DNA from: Flavobacterium pectinovorum
Lineage (GTDB): Bacteria; Bacteroidota; Bacteroidia; Flavobacteriales; Flavobacteriaceae
Assembly (NCBI RefSeq): GCF_022802975.1
Contig: NZ_JAFEVZ010000005.1
Coordinates: 124,001 to 188,000, forward strand
Direction: 5' to 3'
DNA: 64,000 bases
The notes below the pieces were generated by a model, which searched no databases, had not been told where the DNA came from, and worked only from the letters and a program-made list of their open reading frames with translations. Shown here piece by piece: positions 1 to 9,245 of this stretch (the stretch's first letter is position 1; each line of letters opens with the position of its first letter). The translations under genes were made by a program, and so were the position numbers.

Positions 1-1852
1 CATCTCTGTACTGATTTTGAAAATAAAATCGTCCGTAATAAACGTTGTCAATCTTAATATGAAGTGCTGTTTTTTCTATTTCATCAGCGTCATTTGTACT
101 TTCAACAAAAGAAGCCGACCCGATTTTGATGATTTTATTTTCAAAAGAAGCCAAAATACCTTTTCCGGTAATTTCTTCAAATGCATCAATTTTGATTCTT
201 TTTACTTCCGGCAGAAAATCATATAACATTCGGCTCAAAGGGTGATTAGATCCTCTAAGTACATTTTTTATCAGTATATAATTTTCATCAGAAAGTGTAT
301 TTCCTTCATATCCAATATTTGATTTTTTATTGGTTGTAATGGTTCCGGTTTTATCAAAAACTATCGTGTCTACTTTTGCAAGTTGTTCTATAACCAAAGC
401 ATTTTTAAGATACATTTTTTGTTTTCCCATAATTCTGAGAATATTTCCGAAAGTAAACGGTGCCGTAAGTGCAAGCGCACATGGGCAGGCCACAATTAAA
501 ACTGCTGTAAAAACATTAAAAGCTGTATTGACATCAATACATATCCAGTAACCAAAACCGGCAAAAGCTATTAATAATAAAATGGGGGTAAAATAACGAC
601 TGATTTTATCGGTAATCGTTTTATGTTTTTGATCTACTTTTTTCTGAAAAATTTCATTGCTCCAAAGCTGCGTTAAATAACTTTGTGAAACCGAATGCAA
701 CACTTCCATTTCGATTACTTTTCCAATTTGTTTTCCTCCGGCAAATACTTTGTCTCCTGATTTTTTAGTAATCGGAACTGCTTCTCCGGTAACGAAACTA
801 TAATCAATTTCGGCTTTTTCGCTAATCAAAATTCCATCTACCGGAATTAATTCCTGATTTCGAATTAATAATCTGTCTCCTTTTAAAACATCATAAATTG
901 GTACACTTTCCTCTGATGTATTAGAATTGATTCTGGTAACTGCAATTGGAAAATAGGATTTAAAATCTCTTTCGAAACTCAGAAAACTATAGGTTTTGGT
1001 CTGAAACATTTTGCCGAGCAGCATAAAGAAAACCAAACTCGCCAAGCTGTCAAAAAAACCCGGACCATGATCCATTAGCATGTCATAAGAACTACGAATA
1101 AACATGACGATAATTCCCAAAGCGATTGGAATATCAATATTTAGCATCCTGGTTTTGATACTGTGATAAGCCGAAACATAATAGCCACTTGCTGAATAGA
1201 GAAAACTTGGCAATGCCAAAACAAAAATCAAAAGCCTGAAAAATGGTTTATAGCTATCCAGCCAGAATTCTTTCATCTCGAAATATTCGGGAAATGACAA
1301 TAACATGATATTTCCAAAACAGAAGAAAGCAACACCCAACTTATAGGTCAGGCTTCTGTCTGTTTTTGTTTTTCCTGTCTCGTAGTTTTCTAAACTAATG
1401 TAAGGCTCATAACCAATTGAACTCAGCAGATAAACAATTGATTTGAGGGAAACCATTTCAGAATTGAATGTGATTCTAACTTTTTTCTCCGGAAAATTAA
1501 CCTGTGAGCTATTTATACCTGGCTGCAAACGGTTAAGGTTTTCAAGAATCCAAATGCATGAACTGCAATGAATATGAGGAATATTTAAAGAAACTATTGA
1601 AGCATTTCCTTCCTGAAATTCTAAAACTTTAGAAATAATAGTTTCATTGTCCAAAAAATCATATTTTCCCTGAATGTCCTGCGGAGTGGCACCCGGGGAT
1701 TTTTCAAAATCATAATAGCAGGTTAAATCATTAAGACTAAAAATTTCGTAAACTGTTTTACAGCCCGTGCAACAAAACTTTTTTTCATCAAAATTGATTA
1801 CTTCATTTTTAGGAATTGTAAGTCCACAATGAAAACAACTCTGCTCGCTCAT
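1..1852 (-). CDS. ccoI: Heavy-metal (copper-type) P1B ATPase, CcoI/FixI-like, C-terminus cut by window edge
   Basis: The reading frame is open from an ATG at 1852 to the left edge, giving 617 codons without the C-terminus. Visible parts are an N-terminal cysteine-rich segment (CFHC near residue 6 and FCCTGC near 27), an HMA-type metal site HCSSC near residue 96, several membrane segments, the ion-channel motif CPCALA near residue 456, the phosphorylation motif DKTGT near residue 499, and a downstream NHP motif typical of P1B pumps. CcoI/FixI pumps move copper across the inner membrane for assembly of cbb3-type cytochrome oxidase. The divergent Crp/Fnr-type gene next door fits a microaerobic respiration locus; the ccoNOP genes would lie outside this window. 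The family call is secure; the exact oxidase role is inferred. Confidence 0.9.
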   Translation of the reverse strand, partial: MSEQSCFHCGLTIPKNEVINFDEKKFCCTGCKTVYEIFSLNDLTCYYDFEKSPGATPQDIQGKYDFLDNETIISKVLEFQEGNASIVSLNIPHIHCSSCIWILENLNRLQPGINSSQVNFPEKKVRITFNSEMVSLKSIVYLLSSIGYEPYISLENYETGKTKTDRSLTYKLGVAFFCFGNIMLLSFPEYFEMKEFWLDSYKPFFRLLIFVLALPSFLYSASGYYVSAYHSIKTRMLNIDIPIALGIIVMFIRSSYDMLMDHGPGFFDSLASLVFFMLLGKMFQTKTYSFLSFERDFKSYFPIAVTRINSNTSEESVPIYDVLKGDRLLIRNQELIPVDGILISEKAEIDYSFVTGEAVPITKKSGDKVFAGGKQIGKVIEMEVLHSVSQSYLTQLWSNEIFQKKVDQKHKTITDKISRYFTPILLLIAFAGFGYWICIDVNTAFNVFTAVLIVACPCALALTAPFTFGNILRIMGKQKMYLKNALVIEQLAKVDTIVFDKTGTITTNKKSNIGYEGNTLSDENYILIKNVLRGSNHPLSRMLYDFLPEVKRIKIDAFEEITGKGILASFENKIIKIGSASFVESTNDADEIEKTALHIKIDNVYYGRFYFQNQYRD

Positions 1853-1904
1853 AATTTGTTTCTTTTTTAATGTAACAAATATTCAAAATAATAAGCGGCT
1901 ATAA

Positions 1905-1922
1905 ATATGACATTTATCATAT
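1905..1922. promoter_or_regulatory. Crp/Fnr-geometry dyad between ccoI-like gene and fnr-like regulator
   Basis: A perfect dyad ATATGA-N6-TCATAT lies 53 bases upstream of the ATPase start codon and 134 bases upstream of the regulator start. Crp and Fnr proteins bind dyads of this geometry (TGTGA-N6-TCACA, TTGA-N6-TCAA). Binding by the neighbouring regulator is inferred, not shown. Confidence 0.45.
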
Positions 1923-2025
1923 AAAAATGAAATCAGATTTTAAATTTAAGAAAATAAAACAGGTAAATTACAACAACAGATTTTCTCTGTGTTTTTTCAA
2001 ATATTTTAACCTACCAAAGCGATTA

Positions 2026-2053
2026 TTGGTTAATTTTGCAGTAAATACTTTTG
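2026..2053 (+). promoter_or_regulatory. Flavobacterial promoter of the Crp/Fnr-type gene
   Basis: TTG at 2026-2028, 17 bases, then TACTTTTG at 2046-2053, an exact match to the Bacteroidota -33/-7 consensus. The -7 box ends only two bases before the ATG at 2056, so transcription would begin in or at the start codon. A second TAnnTTTG match (2031-2038) lacks a spaced TTG. Confidence 0.55.
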
Positions 2054-2055
2054 CT

Positions 2056-2742
2056 ATGAATAAATGTGACCAATGTATCGTACGCCAGCTTTCATCTTTA
2101 AAAGCACTTAATAAAGAAGAAGTTATAAAATTAGCAAATAGTAAAACGACTCACAAAATAAAAAAAGGTGAAGCGATTTTTGAAGAAGGTGAAGTTACAA
2201 ATGGTGTTTTTTGTGTGAAAGACGGAATTGGAAAACTCTCTAAATTAAGCGCTAACGGAAAAGATCAGATTGTAAAACTGGTAAAATCAGGAGAACTTTT
2301 GGGGCAACGTTCGATGATTAGCAATGAACCTGCAAATTTATCAGCAAAAGCTGTTGCAGATATGGAAGTTTGTTTTATTCCGAAATCTGAAATTATACAT
2401 TTCTTTAATAATAACAATCAATTCTCAATGAACCTGATGCAGTCTGTTTGTGAAGACTTGAAAGATTCTGAAAACGATAAAATTGCCTTAGTACAAAAAA
2501 CCGTAAAACAACGTTTAGCAGAAACATTATTGCATTTGCATGATGCTTTTGGCGAAAACGCAGACAAAACGCTGAAAGTCCAGCTAACCCGAGAAGAGCT
2601 GGCAGGAATAATTGGTACCGCTACAGAAAGCTGTATCAGATTATTATCTGATTTTAATAAACTTGAATTGATTGAATTGGCAGGTAAAAAAATTGTTCTT
2701 AAAGATGTAAAAGCTTTAAAAAAGCTGGCTGAACAATTATAA
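2056..2742 (+). CDS. Crp/Fnr family transcriptional regulator
   Basis: A 228-residue protein with an N-terminal cyclic-nucleotide-binding-type beta-barrel (about residues 25-120), a dimerisation helix, and a C-terminal winged helix (recognition region near residues 177-200, LTREELAGIIGTATES). An N-terminal CDQC pair plus further cysteines at FCV and EVCF resembles Fnr-type cluster ligands, but the spacing is not the full E. coli pattern. The frame is open upstream to 1927, but the ATG at 2056 was chosen because the preceding codons hold the promoter and do not resemble the family N-terminus. It is divergent from the CcoI-like pump, so control of respiratory genes under low oxygen is likely. 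Its stop overlaps the convergent mazG stop by six bases. Confidence 0.88.
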   Translation: MNKCDQCIVRQLSSLKALNKEEVIKLANSKTTHKIKKGEAIFEEGEVTNGVFCVKDGIGKLSKLSANGKDQIVKLVKSGELLGQRSMISNEPANLSAKAVADMEVCFIPKSEIIHFFNNNNQFSMNLMQSVCEDLKDSENDKIALVQKTVKQRLAETLLHLHDAFGENADKTLKVQLTREELAGIIGTATESCIRLLSDFNKLELIELAGKKIVLKDVKALKKLAEQL

Positions 2743-3507
2743 TTTTTTTGCTTCGTTCCAAAAAACATCCATTTCTGCCAAAGTCATATCCATTAAAGGC
2801 TTTCCTAATTCACCGGCTTTATTTTCTAAGTATTGAAAGCGTTTAATAAATTTTTTATTGGTACGTTCTAAAGCATCTTCAGGATTAACATTTAAAAATC
2901 TGGCGTAGTTTATCATCGAGAACAAAACATCACCAAATTCGGCTTCGATTTTATCCTGGTCTCCTGATTTCACCTCAACCTGCAGTTCTTCTAATTCTTC
3001 CTGTACTTTATCCCAAACCTGATGTGGTTCTTCCCAGTCAAAACCAACACCTTTAACTTTGTCCTGAATTCGGCTGGCTTTTACCAGAGCAGGCAAACTT
3101 CTCGGAACACCTTCCAAAACAGACTTTTTACCTTCTTTAAGTTTTAGTTTTTCCCAGTTTTGTTTGACTTCTTCTTCATCTTTCACAACAGTGTCACTGT
3201 AAATATGAGGATGACGGTGAATCAACTTGTCGCAAATTTCATTACATACATCAGCTATATCAAAATCATTGGTTTCAGAACCTATTTTGGCGTAAAAAAC
3301 AATATGCAGTAATAAATCACCCAGTTCTTTTTTAACTTCATTCAGGTCATTATCCAGAATGGCATCTCCCAATTCGTATGTTTCTTCTATCGTCAGATGC
3401 CTCAAAGTTTGCAAAGTTTGCTTTTTATCCCAAGGGCATTGCTCACGAAGCTCATCCATGATAATTAATAATCTTTCAAAAGCTTTAAGTTGAAGTTCTT
3501 TGCTCAT
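2737..3507 (-). CDS. mazG: Nucleoside triphosphate pyrophosphohydrolase MazG
   Basis: The 256-residue protein has two MazG-type all-alpha domains. The first carries the metal-binding pattern EETYELGDAI and KKELGDLL (residues about 35-70); the second has AEFGDVLFSMINYARF near residue 190. MazG hydrolyses NTPs or dNTPs to monophosphates and is linked to house-cleaning and to lowering ppGpp. The length matches the two-domain enterobacterial type. It has its own promoter region; the terminator of the upstream DUF5606 gene separates it from that unit. Confidence 0.95.
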   Translation of the reverse strand: MSKELQLKAFERLLIIMDELREQCPWDKKQTLQTLRHLTIEETYELGDAILDNDLNEVKKELGDLLLHIVFYAKIGSETNDFDIADVCNEICDKLIHRHPHIYSDTVVKDEEEVKQNWEKLKLKEGKKSVLEGVPRSLPALVKASRIQDKVKGVGFDWEEPHQVWDKVQEELEELQVEVKSGDQDKIEAEFGDVLFSMINYARFLNVNPEDALERTNKKFIKRFQYLENKAGELGKPLMDMTLAEMDVFWNEAKKL

Positions 3508-3550
3508 TTTGTGAAGTTTTTTGTTGTAATCTAATTGTGTAAAAGTAAAA

Positions 3551-3581
3551 AATCCTGTTAAGAAAACATCTTAACAGGATT
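3551..3581 (-). terminator. Rho-independent terminator after the def-DUF5606 unit
   Basis: Perfect 13-bp inverted repeat (3551-3563 and 3569-3581) with a 5-base loop. On the minus strand it is followed by a T-rich tract. Confidence 0.85.
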
Positions 3582-3604
3582 AATATATTTGAATGTAAAA
3601 TTTA

Positions 3605-4099
3605 CTATTCTTCTTTTTTAGCTGTTGCTTTTTTGGCAGGAGCTTTTTTAGCAGGAGCCTTTTTTACCGGCTCTTCAACAGCAATTTCTTCAGATGTTGA
3701 AATTGCAGCAGGTGCTTCATCTGTAACTAAACCTTTTGCCTGAAGCATGTTATACCAGTTTAATATTTTTTTAATATCTGAAGGATATACTCTTTCTTCA
3801 TCATATTCAGGTAAAATTTCTTTAAAATAAGCTGTTAATTTTGCATTATCTTCTTTATGTGAAATTGCCTGACCTTTGTTTTCTTTAACAGCAATACGCT
3901 GCATTACTTCTGTCAAAGGTTTTTCTCCTTCGTAAGTATAAATTGAAATTTCAGACAATAAACTTACGTTGCTTTTTAAGTTTACAGTAATTTTTTTTCC
4001 GTCTAGTAATGATTCTGCCACAAAACCTGTGCGTGTCTGCACTTTCAATACATATAAACCAGGTTTTCCTGAAATGGCTAAAATTTTCTCTAAATTCAT
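3605..4099 (-). CDS. DUF5606 family protein with Lys/Ala/Pro-rich tail
   Basis: A 164-residue protein starting MNLEKILAISGKPGLYVL, the conserved start of the Bacteroidota family DUF5606, whose function is unknown to me. Residues 1-125 form the conserved part. The C-terminus is a low-complexity basic tail with repeated KKAPAKK units (about residues 145-164), like histone H1-type or ribosome-associated tails, suggesting nucleic-acid or membrane contact. It lies 38 bases downstream of def in the same direction and is probably co-transcribed with it. Confidence 0.8.
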   Translation of the reverse strand: MNLEKILAISGKPGLYVLKVQTRTGFVAESLLDGKKITVNLKSNVSLLSEISIYTYEGEKPLTEVMQRIAVKENKGQAISHKEDNAKLTAYFKEILPEYDEERVYPSDIKKILNWYNMLQAKGLVTDEAPAAISTSEEIAVEEPVKKAPAKKAPAKKATAKKEE

Positions 4100-4137
4100 G
4101 TTTATTAAATTAGTATTAAGAATTTGGTGTATTATAA

Positions 4138-4728
4138 TTATCTTCCTTTTTTAGCGGATGCATATTTCATTCTGTATTCCTGAAAAGTTTTACCTTCGGT
4201 AATATTTTTTAGTTTCTTCTGAATCAGTCGTTTCTTTAAAGATGATATTTTATCAGTAAATAAAACTCCTTCAATATGGTCGTATTCATGCTGAATAACC
4301 CTTGCAATCAAACCATCAAAAACTTCTGTTTTTGTTACAAAATCTTCCTCGCAATATTCAAGCGTTACAGTAGGTTTTCTATATACGTCTTCTCTAACAT
4401 CTGGAATACTTAAACATCCCTCGTTAAAACTCCACTCTTCGCCTTCTTCATGAATAATTTTAGCATTGATAAAAGTTTTCTTGAAACCTTTTAAATCTTT
4501 TTGCTCATCAGATGGTAAATCTTCATCATCACTAAAAGGTGTTGTATCGATAACAAACAAACGAATTGCCAAACCTACCTGCGGTGCAGCAAGTCCCACA
4601 CCATAAGCATTATACATGGTTTCGTACATATTTGCTATTGTTTCTTTTAAGTTTGGATAATCCGGTGTAATTACCTCACCAACTTTTCTTAAAACAGGAT
4701 CCCCATATCCTACAATTGGTAAAATCAT
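4138..4728 (-). CDS. def: Peptide deformylase
   Basis: The 196-residue protein shows all three deformylase motifs: GVGLAAPQ (residues 43-50), EGCLS (103-107) and HEYDH (147-151), which supply the metal ligands Cys105, His147 and His151. It removes the formyl group from nascent proteins. An acidic insertion (about residues 65-80) is common in Bacteroidota enzymes. It heads an apparent def-DUF5606 operon. Confidence 0.97.
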   Translation of the reverse strand: MILPIVGYGDPVLRKVGEVITPDYPNLKETIANMYETMYNAYGVGLAAPQVGLAIRLFVIDTTPFSDDEDLPSDEQKDLKGFKKTFINAKIIHEEGEEWSFNEGCLSIPDVREDVYRKPTVTLEYCEEDFVTKTEVFDGLIARVIQHEYDHIEGVLFTDKISSLKKRLIQKKLKNITEGKTFQEYRMKYASAKKGR

Positions 4729-4916
4729 CTATATTGTATTATTTATTTTTATTTACTAAAAAATTAATCTAAATTCTTCCAATTTAGCAGTCAAAAATAG
4801 TAAAAAATAGTCAATGAACATTTGAAAATAATATATAAAATCGCATTTTGACCGTTCACCAAAATCTCAGCTATAATTATGCCAAATTATCTTACCTTTG
4901 TTTTAAACCTATTTCT

Positions 4917-7139
4917 ATGTTAGATCGTATTGCAAAATTCACCAACAGCACTTCGTTTTTAAATGCCACAAAAGTAACTATTGCCTCAGTAGTGCCCGTA
5001 TTAATTTTGAATTTTCTGGGTCATTTTGAAATTGGTTTCACCATTGCCTTAGGTGCTTTTTACACTTATCCCAGCGACATTCCAAGTACCTTAAGCCACA
5101 AAATAAAAGGATTAATTGTTGCTTCTTTTATTGTTTCCGGAGTCAATTTATTAGTTAATCTGGCCTACCCTTTTCCTTATTTGTTTTACCCTTTTTTAGG
5201 GTTTTTACTTTTTTTATGCTCCATGATATCGGTCTATGGGCAACGGGCAACTTTAGTTTCGTTTTCAGCATTAATTTCAATTTCTTTATCATTTGGTCAT
5301 TTACATCAGGGTTGGGAAGCCTTTGCCTATTCGGGTTACATATTTATCGGAGGAATTTTATATTTAATTGTTTCTCTTATATTTCATTTTGTACAGCCTT
5401 ATAAATTTATTGAACTTGAAATTGCCGAAGGAATTAAATTAACCGCAAAGTATTTAAAACTAAGAGGTGATTTATGGAGTCCTGAAGCGAACCGAACAAC
5501 AATTATTGAAAAACAATTAAGTATTCAGGTACAACTCAACGAGATTCATGAGGATCTGCGAAAGGTACTTATTGGAAACCAAAACAGTTCTGCAACAACA
5601 AGCCAAAACCGAAAGATGTTACTGGTTTTTATTACTCTGGTTGAAATACAGGAACTGGCTTTATACACTTCATTTGATCATAGTAAAATTCATGAAAAAT
5701 TTGATAAACATCCTGATGTTTTAAGAACGTATCAAAATGTAGCCTATAAACTCGCTTCAACTTTAAAAAAACTATCTAAAAACGTTCATCACATTGCAGT
5801 TTATGTAGACAAGCAAGATTTAAAAAATGAACTTGACGCCCTCGAATTTGCTATTTTTGACTACGAAAAAACATTAGGAAAAGAAGCAGCAGCTGAAGGC
5901 GTTCTCATGTTAACCAACATGCTGAAATATGCTAAAAACCAGGTTGGGAAAATAAAGATTATCCAGCGTGCGCTTTCTCTTGCCATGCAGTCTTACAAAT
6001 TAAAAGATAAGGATAAAGAACTTGAAAAATTCCTGACACCTCAATATTATCCATTGCGCACATTGACTGAAAATTTGAGTTTTTCATCATCCATTTTCAG
6101 GCATTCTGTTCGATTGACCATAACCATTTTGATAGGTTTTATTGTTGGAAAATTTCTTCCTTTTCAAAATGTATATTGGATTTTATTGACCATTATAGTA
6201 ATCATGCGACCAGGTTACGGTTTAACCAAGGAACGTTCTTATAATCGTATTTTCGGGACTCTTTTGGGAGGTTTATTGGCTTTTGGAATTGTTTCGCTTG
6301 TACAAAATGATGTTGCATTAAGTATTTTTTCAATTATCTGTATGCTGCTTGGAATTTCCTTTACACAAATCAATTACAAAATCAGTGCGACTTTTGTTAC
6401 CATGTACGTGGTTTTTATTTATGGAATTTTAGTTCCTAATGTTGTTGAAGTAATTCAGTTTAGAATTTTAGACTCATTAGCCGGAGCCATTTTAGCTTTT
6501 CTTGCCAATCAGTTTTTATGGCCCGCATGGGAATTTATCAATACTCCAATACACATTGAAAATTCAATTCGTGCCAATAGGACTTATCTTAAAGAAATTG
6601 CGGATTTTTACAATAAAAAAGGAGAAATCCCTACTTCATACAGACTAGCCAGAAAAAGTGTTTTTATAGAAATTGGGAATTTAATGACCTCTTTTCAGCG
6701 TATGATGCAGGAACCAAAATCAAAGCAAAAAACACTGCCTCTTGTTAATAAATTAGTGGTTCTAAATCATTCTTTACTTTCAGCCTTAGCCTCTTTATCA
6801 ACTTACATTCAGGCAAACCAAACCACATCAGCTTCAGAATCTTTCAATTACATCATAAAAACTATCTTATTAAATTTAGATCATTCGATTTCAATTTTAA
6901 AAAATGAAGCCATTATAACCGATACTTTTTTTGATAAAGAAGACGTGACTTTGCAATTTGAAGAAATGAAACGTAAAAATTTTACTCGTTTAGCAACAGA
7001 TGAAGATCTGGATAAAGAAACACGTCAAGCCAAAATGCAGGAGGCGCAAATGGTCATTGAGCAATTAATCTGGATGAGTAACCTGTCCGAAAAAATATTA
7101 AAGATTACAAAAGACTTTAAAGCAACAAATCCGGATTAA
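4917..7139 (+). CDS. FUSC/YccS-like integral membrane protein
   Basis: A 740-residue protein with two sets of hydrophobic segments, one at about residues 15-160 and one at about 395-520, separated by a soluble helical region. This is the arrangement of the FUSC/YccS/YhfK family, related to aromatic-acid exporters and aluminium-activated malate transporters. The substrate is unknown. The frame is open from 4848, but the ATG at 4917 fits better because a TACCTTTG -7 box lies at 4893-4900, downstream of the earlier ATG. Its stop codon lies in the loop of its own terminator. It is convergent with mqo. Confidence 0.85.
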   Translation: MLDRIAKFTNSTSFLNATKVTIASVVPVLILNFLGHFEIGFTIALGAFYTYPSDIPSTLSHKIKGLIVASFIVSGVNLLVNLAYPFPYLFYPFLGFLLFLCSMISVYGQRATLVSFSALISISLSFGHLHQGWEAFAYSGYIFIGGILYLIVSLIFHFVQPYKFIELEIAEGIKLTAKYLKLRGDLWSPEANRTTIIEKQLSIQVQLNEIHEDLRKVLIGNQNSSATTSQNRKMLLVFITLVEIQELALYTSFDHSKIHEKFDKHPDVLRTYQNVAYKLASTLKKLSKNVHHIAVYVDKQDLKNELDALEFAIFDYEKTLGKEAAAEGVLMLTNMLKYAKNQVGKIKIIQRALSLAMQSYKLKDKDKELEKFLTPQYYPLRTLTENLSFSSSIFRHSVRLTITILIGFIVGKFLPFQNVYWILLTIIVIMRPGYGLTKERSYNRIFGTLLGGLLAFGIVSLVQNDVALSIFSIICMLLGISFTQINYKISATFVTMYVVFIYGILVPNVVEVIQFRILDSLAGAILAFLANQFLWPAWEFINTPIHIENSIRANRTYLKEIADFYNKKGEIPTSYRLARKSVFIEIGNLMTSFQRMMQEPKSKQKTLPLVNKLVVLNHSLLSALASLSTYIQANQTTSASESFNYIIKTILLNLDHSISILKNEAIITDTFFDKEDVTLQFEEMKRKNFTRLATDEDLDKETRQAKMQEAQMVIEQLIWMSNLSEKILKITKDFKATNPD

Positions 7140-7158
7140 TTATCCGGATTTGTTTTTT
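7125..7158 (+). terminator. Rho-independent terminator containing the FUSC gene stop codon
   Basis: 12-bp inverted repeat (7125-7136 and 7142-7153) with a 5-base loop followed by T6. The TAA stop at 7137-7139 sits in the loop, so the last four codons form the 5' arm. Confidence 0.85.
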
Positions 7159-7181
7159 ATAATAAAGATTACATTCTAGTA

Positions 7182-8681
7182 TTAATTTCTGTTCAGCTTT
7201 AAGACTTCAGCAGTATTTTTTCTAATTTCTGCTAAAAGTTCCGGCTTGTCATTTAAAGTTTGGCTATAAGAAGGAATCATATTTTTCAGCTTCGCTTCCC
7301 ACTCCGGTGTATTAATCTGATCTTTAAAACATCTTCCAATCAAATCAACCATGATAGAAACCGCTGTAGATGCACCTGGAGATGCTCCTAATAAAACAGC
7401 CAAAGTTCCGTCTTGTGTATTGATTACTTCTGTACCAAATTCTAAAACTCCGCCTCCATTTTCACCTTTTTTAATAACCTGTACACGCTGTCCTGCTTTT
7501 TCTAATACCCAGTCTTTAGATCGTGCGCTTGGCAAATATTCGCGTAAAGCTTTTATTCTGTCTTTAGGAGACTGACGAACCTGCTCAATTAGATATTTTG
7601 TCAAAGGAATATTGTTATATCCTGCAGATAACATCGGGATCAGGTTGTTTGCTTTTATAGATAATGGTAAATCTAAATAAGATCCATTTTTTAAAAAACG
7701 GGTTGAAAATCCTGCAAAAGGTCCAAAAAGTAATGCTTTTTCACCATCAATTACACGGGTATCAATATGCGGAACCGACATTGGCGGAGCTCCAACACTC
7801 GCTTTTCCGTAAACTTTTGCCTGATGTTTTGCAATAACTTCTGGATTTGTACATTTTAACCACTGACCGCTTACCGGAAAACCACCATAACCATGACCTT
7901 CCGGTACATTTGCTTTTTCCAGTAATGGCAAGGAACCACCTCCGGCACCAATAAATACAAACTTCGTATAGGCTTTTCTTTTTTGGCCAGACTCTAAATC
8001 GGTTATTTTAATTCTCCATGATTTATCTTCACGCTGTCTTATTTTTTTTACCTCATGGTTAAAATGTAAAGACACACCGTCTAATTTTTCTAAATAATTA
8101 AACATACTTCTTGTCAAAGCACCAAAATTCACATCGGTACCAATTGCCATTGTAGTAGCAGCCAGTTTTTCATCAGGCTGTCTTCCCTCCATAACTAATG
8201 GCATCCACTGTTTCAATTGCTCAAAATCAGTACTAAAAAGCATTTCAGCAAATAATGGATTAGCCTGTAAAGCTTCAAAACGGGTTTTAAGGTATTTTAC
8301 ATTTTTTTCACCCCACACAAAACTCATGTGAGGCACACTTTTTATAAAATTTTCAGGCGAAGGAACCTTATTTTCCTGTACTAAATACGACCAAAACTGA
8401 CGCGAAACTTCAAAAGCTTCCGCAATGCTGATGGCTTTTTTAGGATCTACAGAACCATCGGCTTTTTCAGGGGTGTAATTTAATTCACAAAAAGCAGAGT
8501 GTCCGGTTCCGGCATTATTCCATGCATCAGAACTTTCGGCTGCTGCAACATCTAATCTTTCGTAAATTTCAATCTTGATATCAGGTTGTAATTCTTTCAA
8601 AATTACTCCGAGTGTAGCACTCATAATTCCAGCTCCAATAAGCACTACTTCACTATTGGAACGTATTGTATTGTCAGGCAT
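7182..8681 (-). CDS. mqo: Malate:quinone oxidoreductase
   Basis: A 499-residue protein with an N-terminal FAD-binding motif (VVLIGAGIMSATLG, about residues 12-25) and the family segments AWNNAGTGHSA and PVSGQWL. It is the membrane-associated, FAD-dependent oxidation of malate to oxaloacetate with electrons passed to quinone. Length agrees with the family. The upstream region holds a TAnnTTTG box on the minus strand (8704-8711). The gene stands alone, convergent with the FUSC gene. Confidence 0.96.
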   Translation of the reverse strand: MPDNTIRSNSEVVLIGAGIMSATLGVILKELQPDIKIEIYERLDVAAAESSDAWNNAGTGHSAFCELNYTPEKADGSVDPKKAISIAEAFEVSRQFWSYLVQENKVPSPENFIKSVPHMSFVWGEKNVKYLKTRFEALQANPLFAEMLFSTDFEQLKQWMPLVMEGRQPDEKLAATTMAIGTDVNFGALTRSMFNYLEKLDGVSLHFNHEVKKIRQREDKSWRIKITDLESGQKRKAYTKFVFIGAGGGSLPLLEKANVPEGHGYGGFPVSGQWLKCTNPEVIAKHQAKVYGKASVGAPPMSVPHIDTRVIDGEKALLFGPFAGFSTRFLKNGSYLDLPLSIKANNLIPMLSAGYNNIPLTKYLIEQVRQSPKDRIKALREYLPSARSKDWVLEKAGQRVQVIKKGENGGGVLEFGTEVINTQDGTLAVLLGASPGASTAVSIMVDLIGRCFKDQINTPEWEAKLKNMIPSYSQTLNDKPELLAEIRKNTAEVLKLNRN

Positions 8682-8806
8682 AACAGTATTATATTTTAAA
8701 ATGCAAAGTTACTTTTTATAATCCCAAAAAAAAACTAATTTTCGAAAGATAATAGTTAGATAATTACATTTTTTTCTAAATAAAGTGAAATTTATAGGCC
8801 TAAAAC

Positions 8807-9223
8807 CTAAAAACGATTAGAAGAAAGATAGTCCTGAAGCATAATCGTTGCGGAAATTTCATCTATCAGTCCTTTGTTCTGACGCTGCTTTTTGCTCAGT
8901 CCGCTATCGATCATCGTCTGAAAAGCCATTTTTGAAGTAAAACGTTCATCTACACGAACGACTTTCATTTCCGGAAAAATATTAGAAAAATGAGTTACAA
9001 AACCTTTTATTACAGAAGCGCTTTCTGATGGCTGTCCATTCATTTGTTTTGGTTCACCGATTAAAACCGCTTCTACTTTTTCTTTAGCAAAATAAGCTGT
9101 AAGGAAATCAATTAAAGTATTTGTTGGAATCGTGGTTAAACCAGAAGCTATAATCTGCATTTCATCGGTAACAGCAATTCCGGTACGCTTTTGTCCGTAG
9201 TCTATGGAGAGGATTCTTGGCAT
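8807..9223 (-). CDS. ruvX: Holliday junction resolvase-like RuvX/YqgF
   Basis: The 138-residue protein begins MPRILSIDYGQKRTGIAVTD, the RNase H-like first strand with its catalytic Asp, and has GEPKQMNGQ and VDERFTSKMA typical of YqgF. The family acts in 16S rRNA 5'-end processing and/or as a resolvase. It starts 22 bases after the stop of the upstream methyltransferase gene, so the two may be co-transcribed. Confidence 0.95.
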   Translation of the reverse strand: MPRILSIDYGQKRTGIAVTDEMQIIASGLTTIPTNTLIDFLTAYFAKEKVEAVLIGEPKQMNGQPSESASVIKGFVTHFSNIFPEMKVVRVDERFTSKMAFQTMIDSGLSKKQRQNKGLIDEISATIMLQDYLSSNRF

Positions 9224-9245
9224 TTTATATTTTTTTCAAAGGTAA

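Noticed and set aside
330..551. Short plus-strand open frame inside the P-type ATPase gene
   Set aside because: The opposite strand encodes the CPC and DKTGT motifs here; the plus-strand frame is a shadow.
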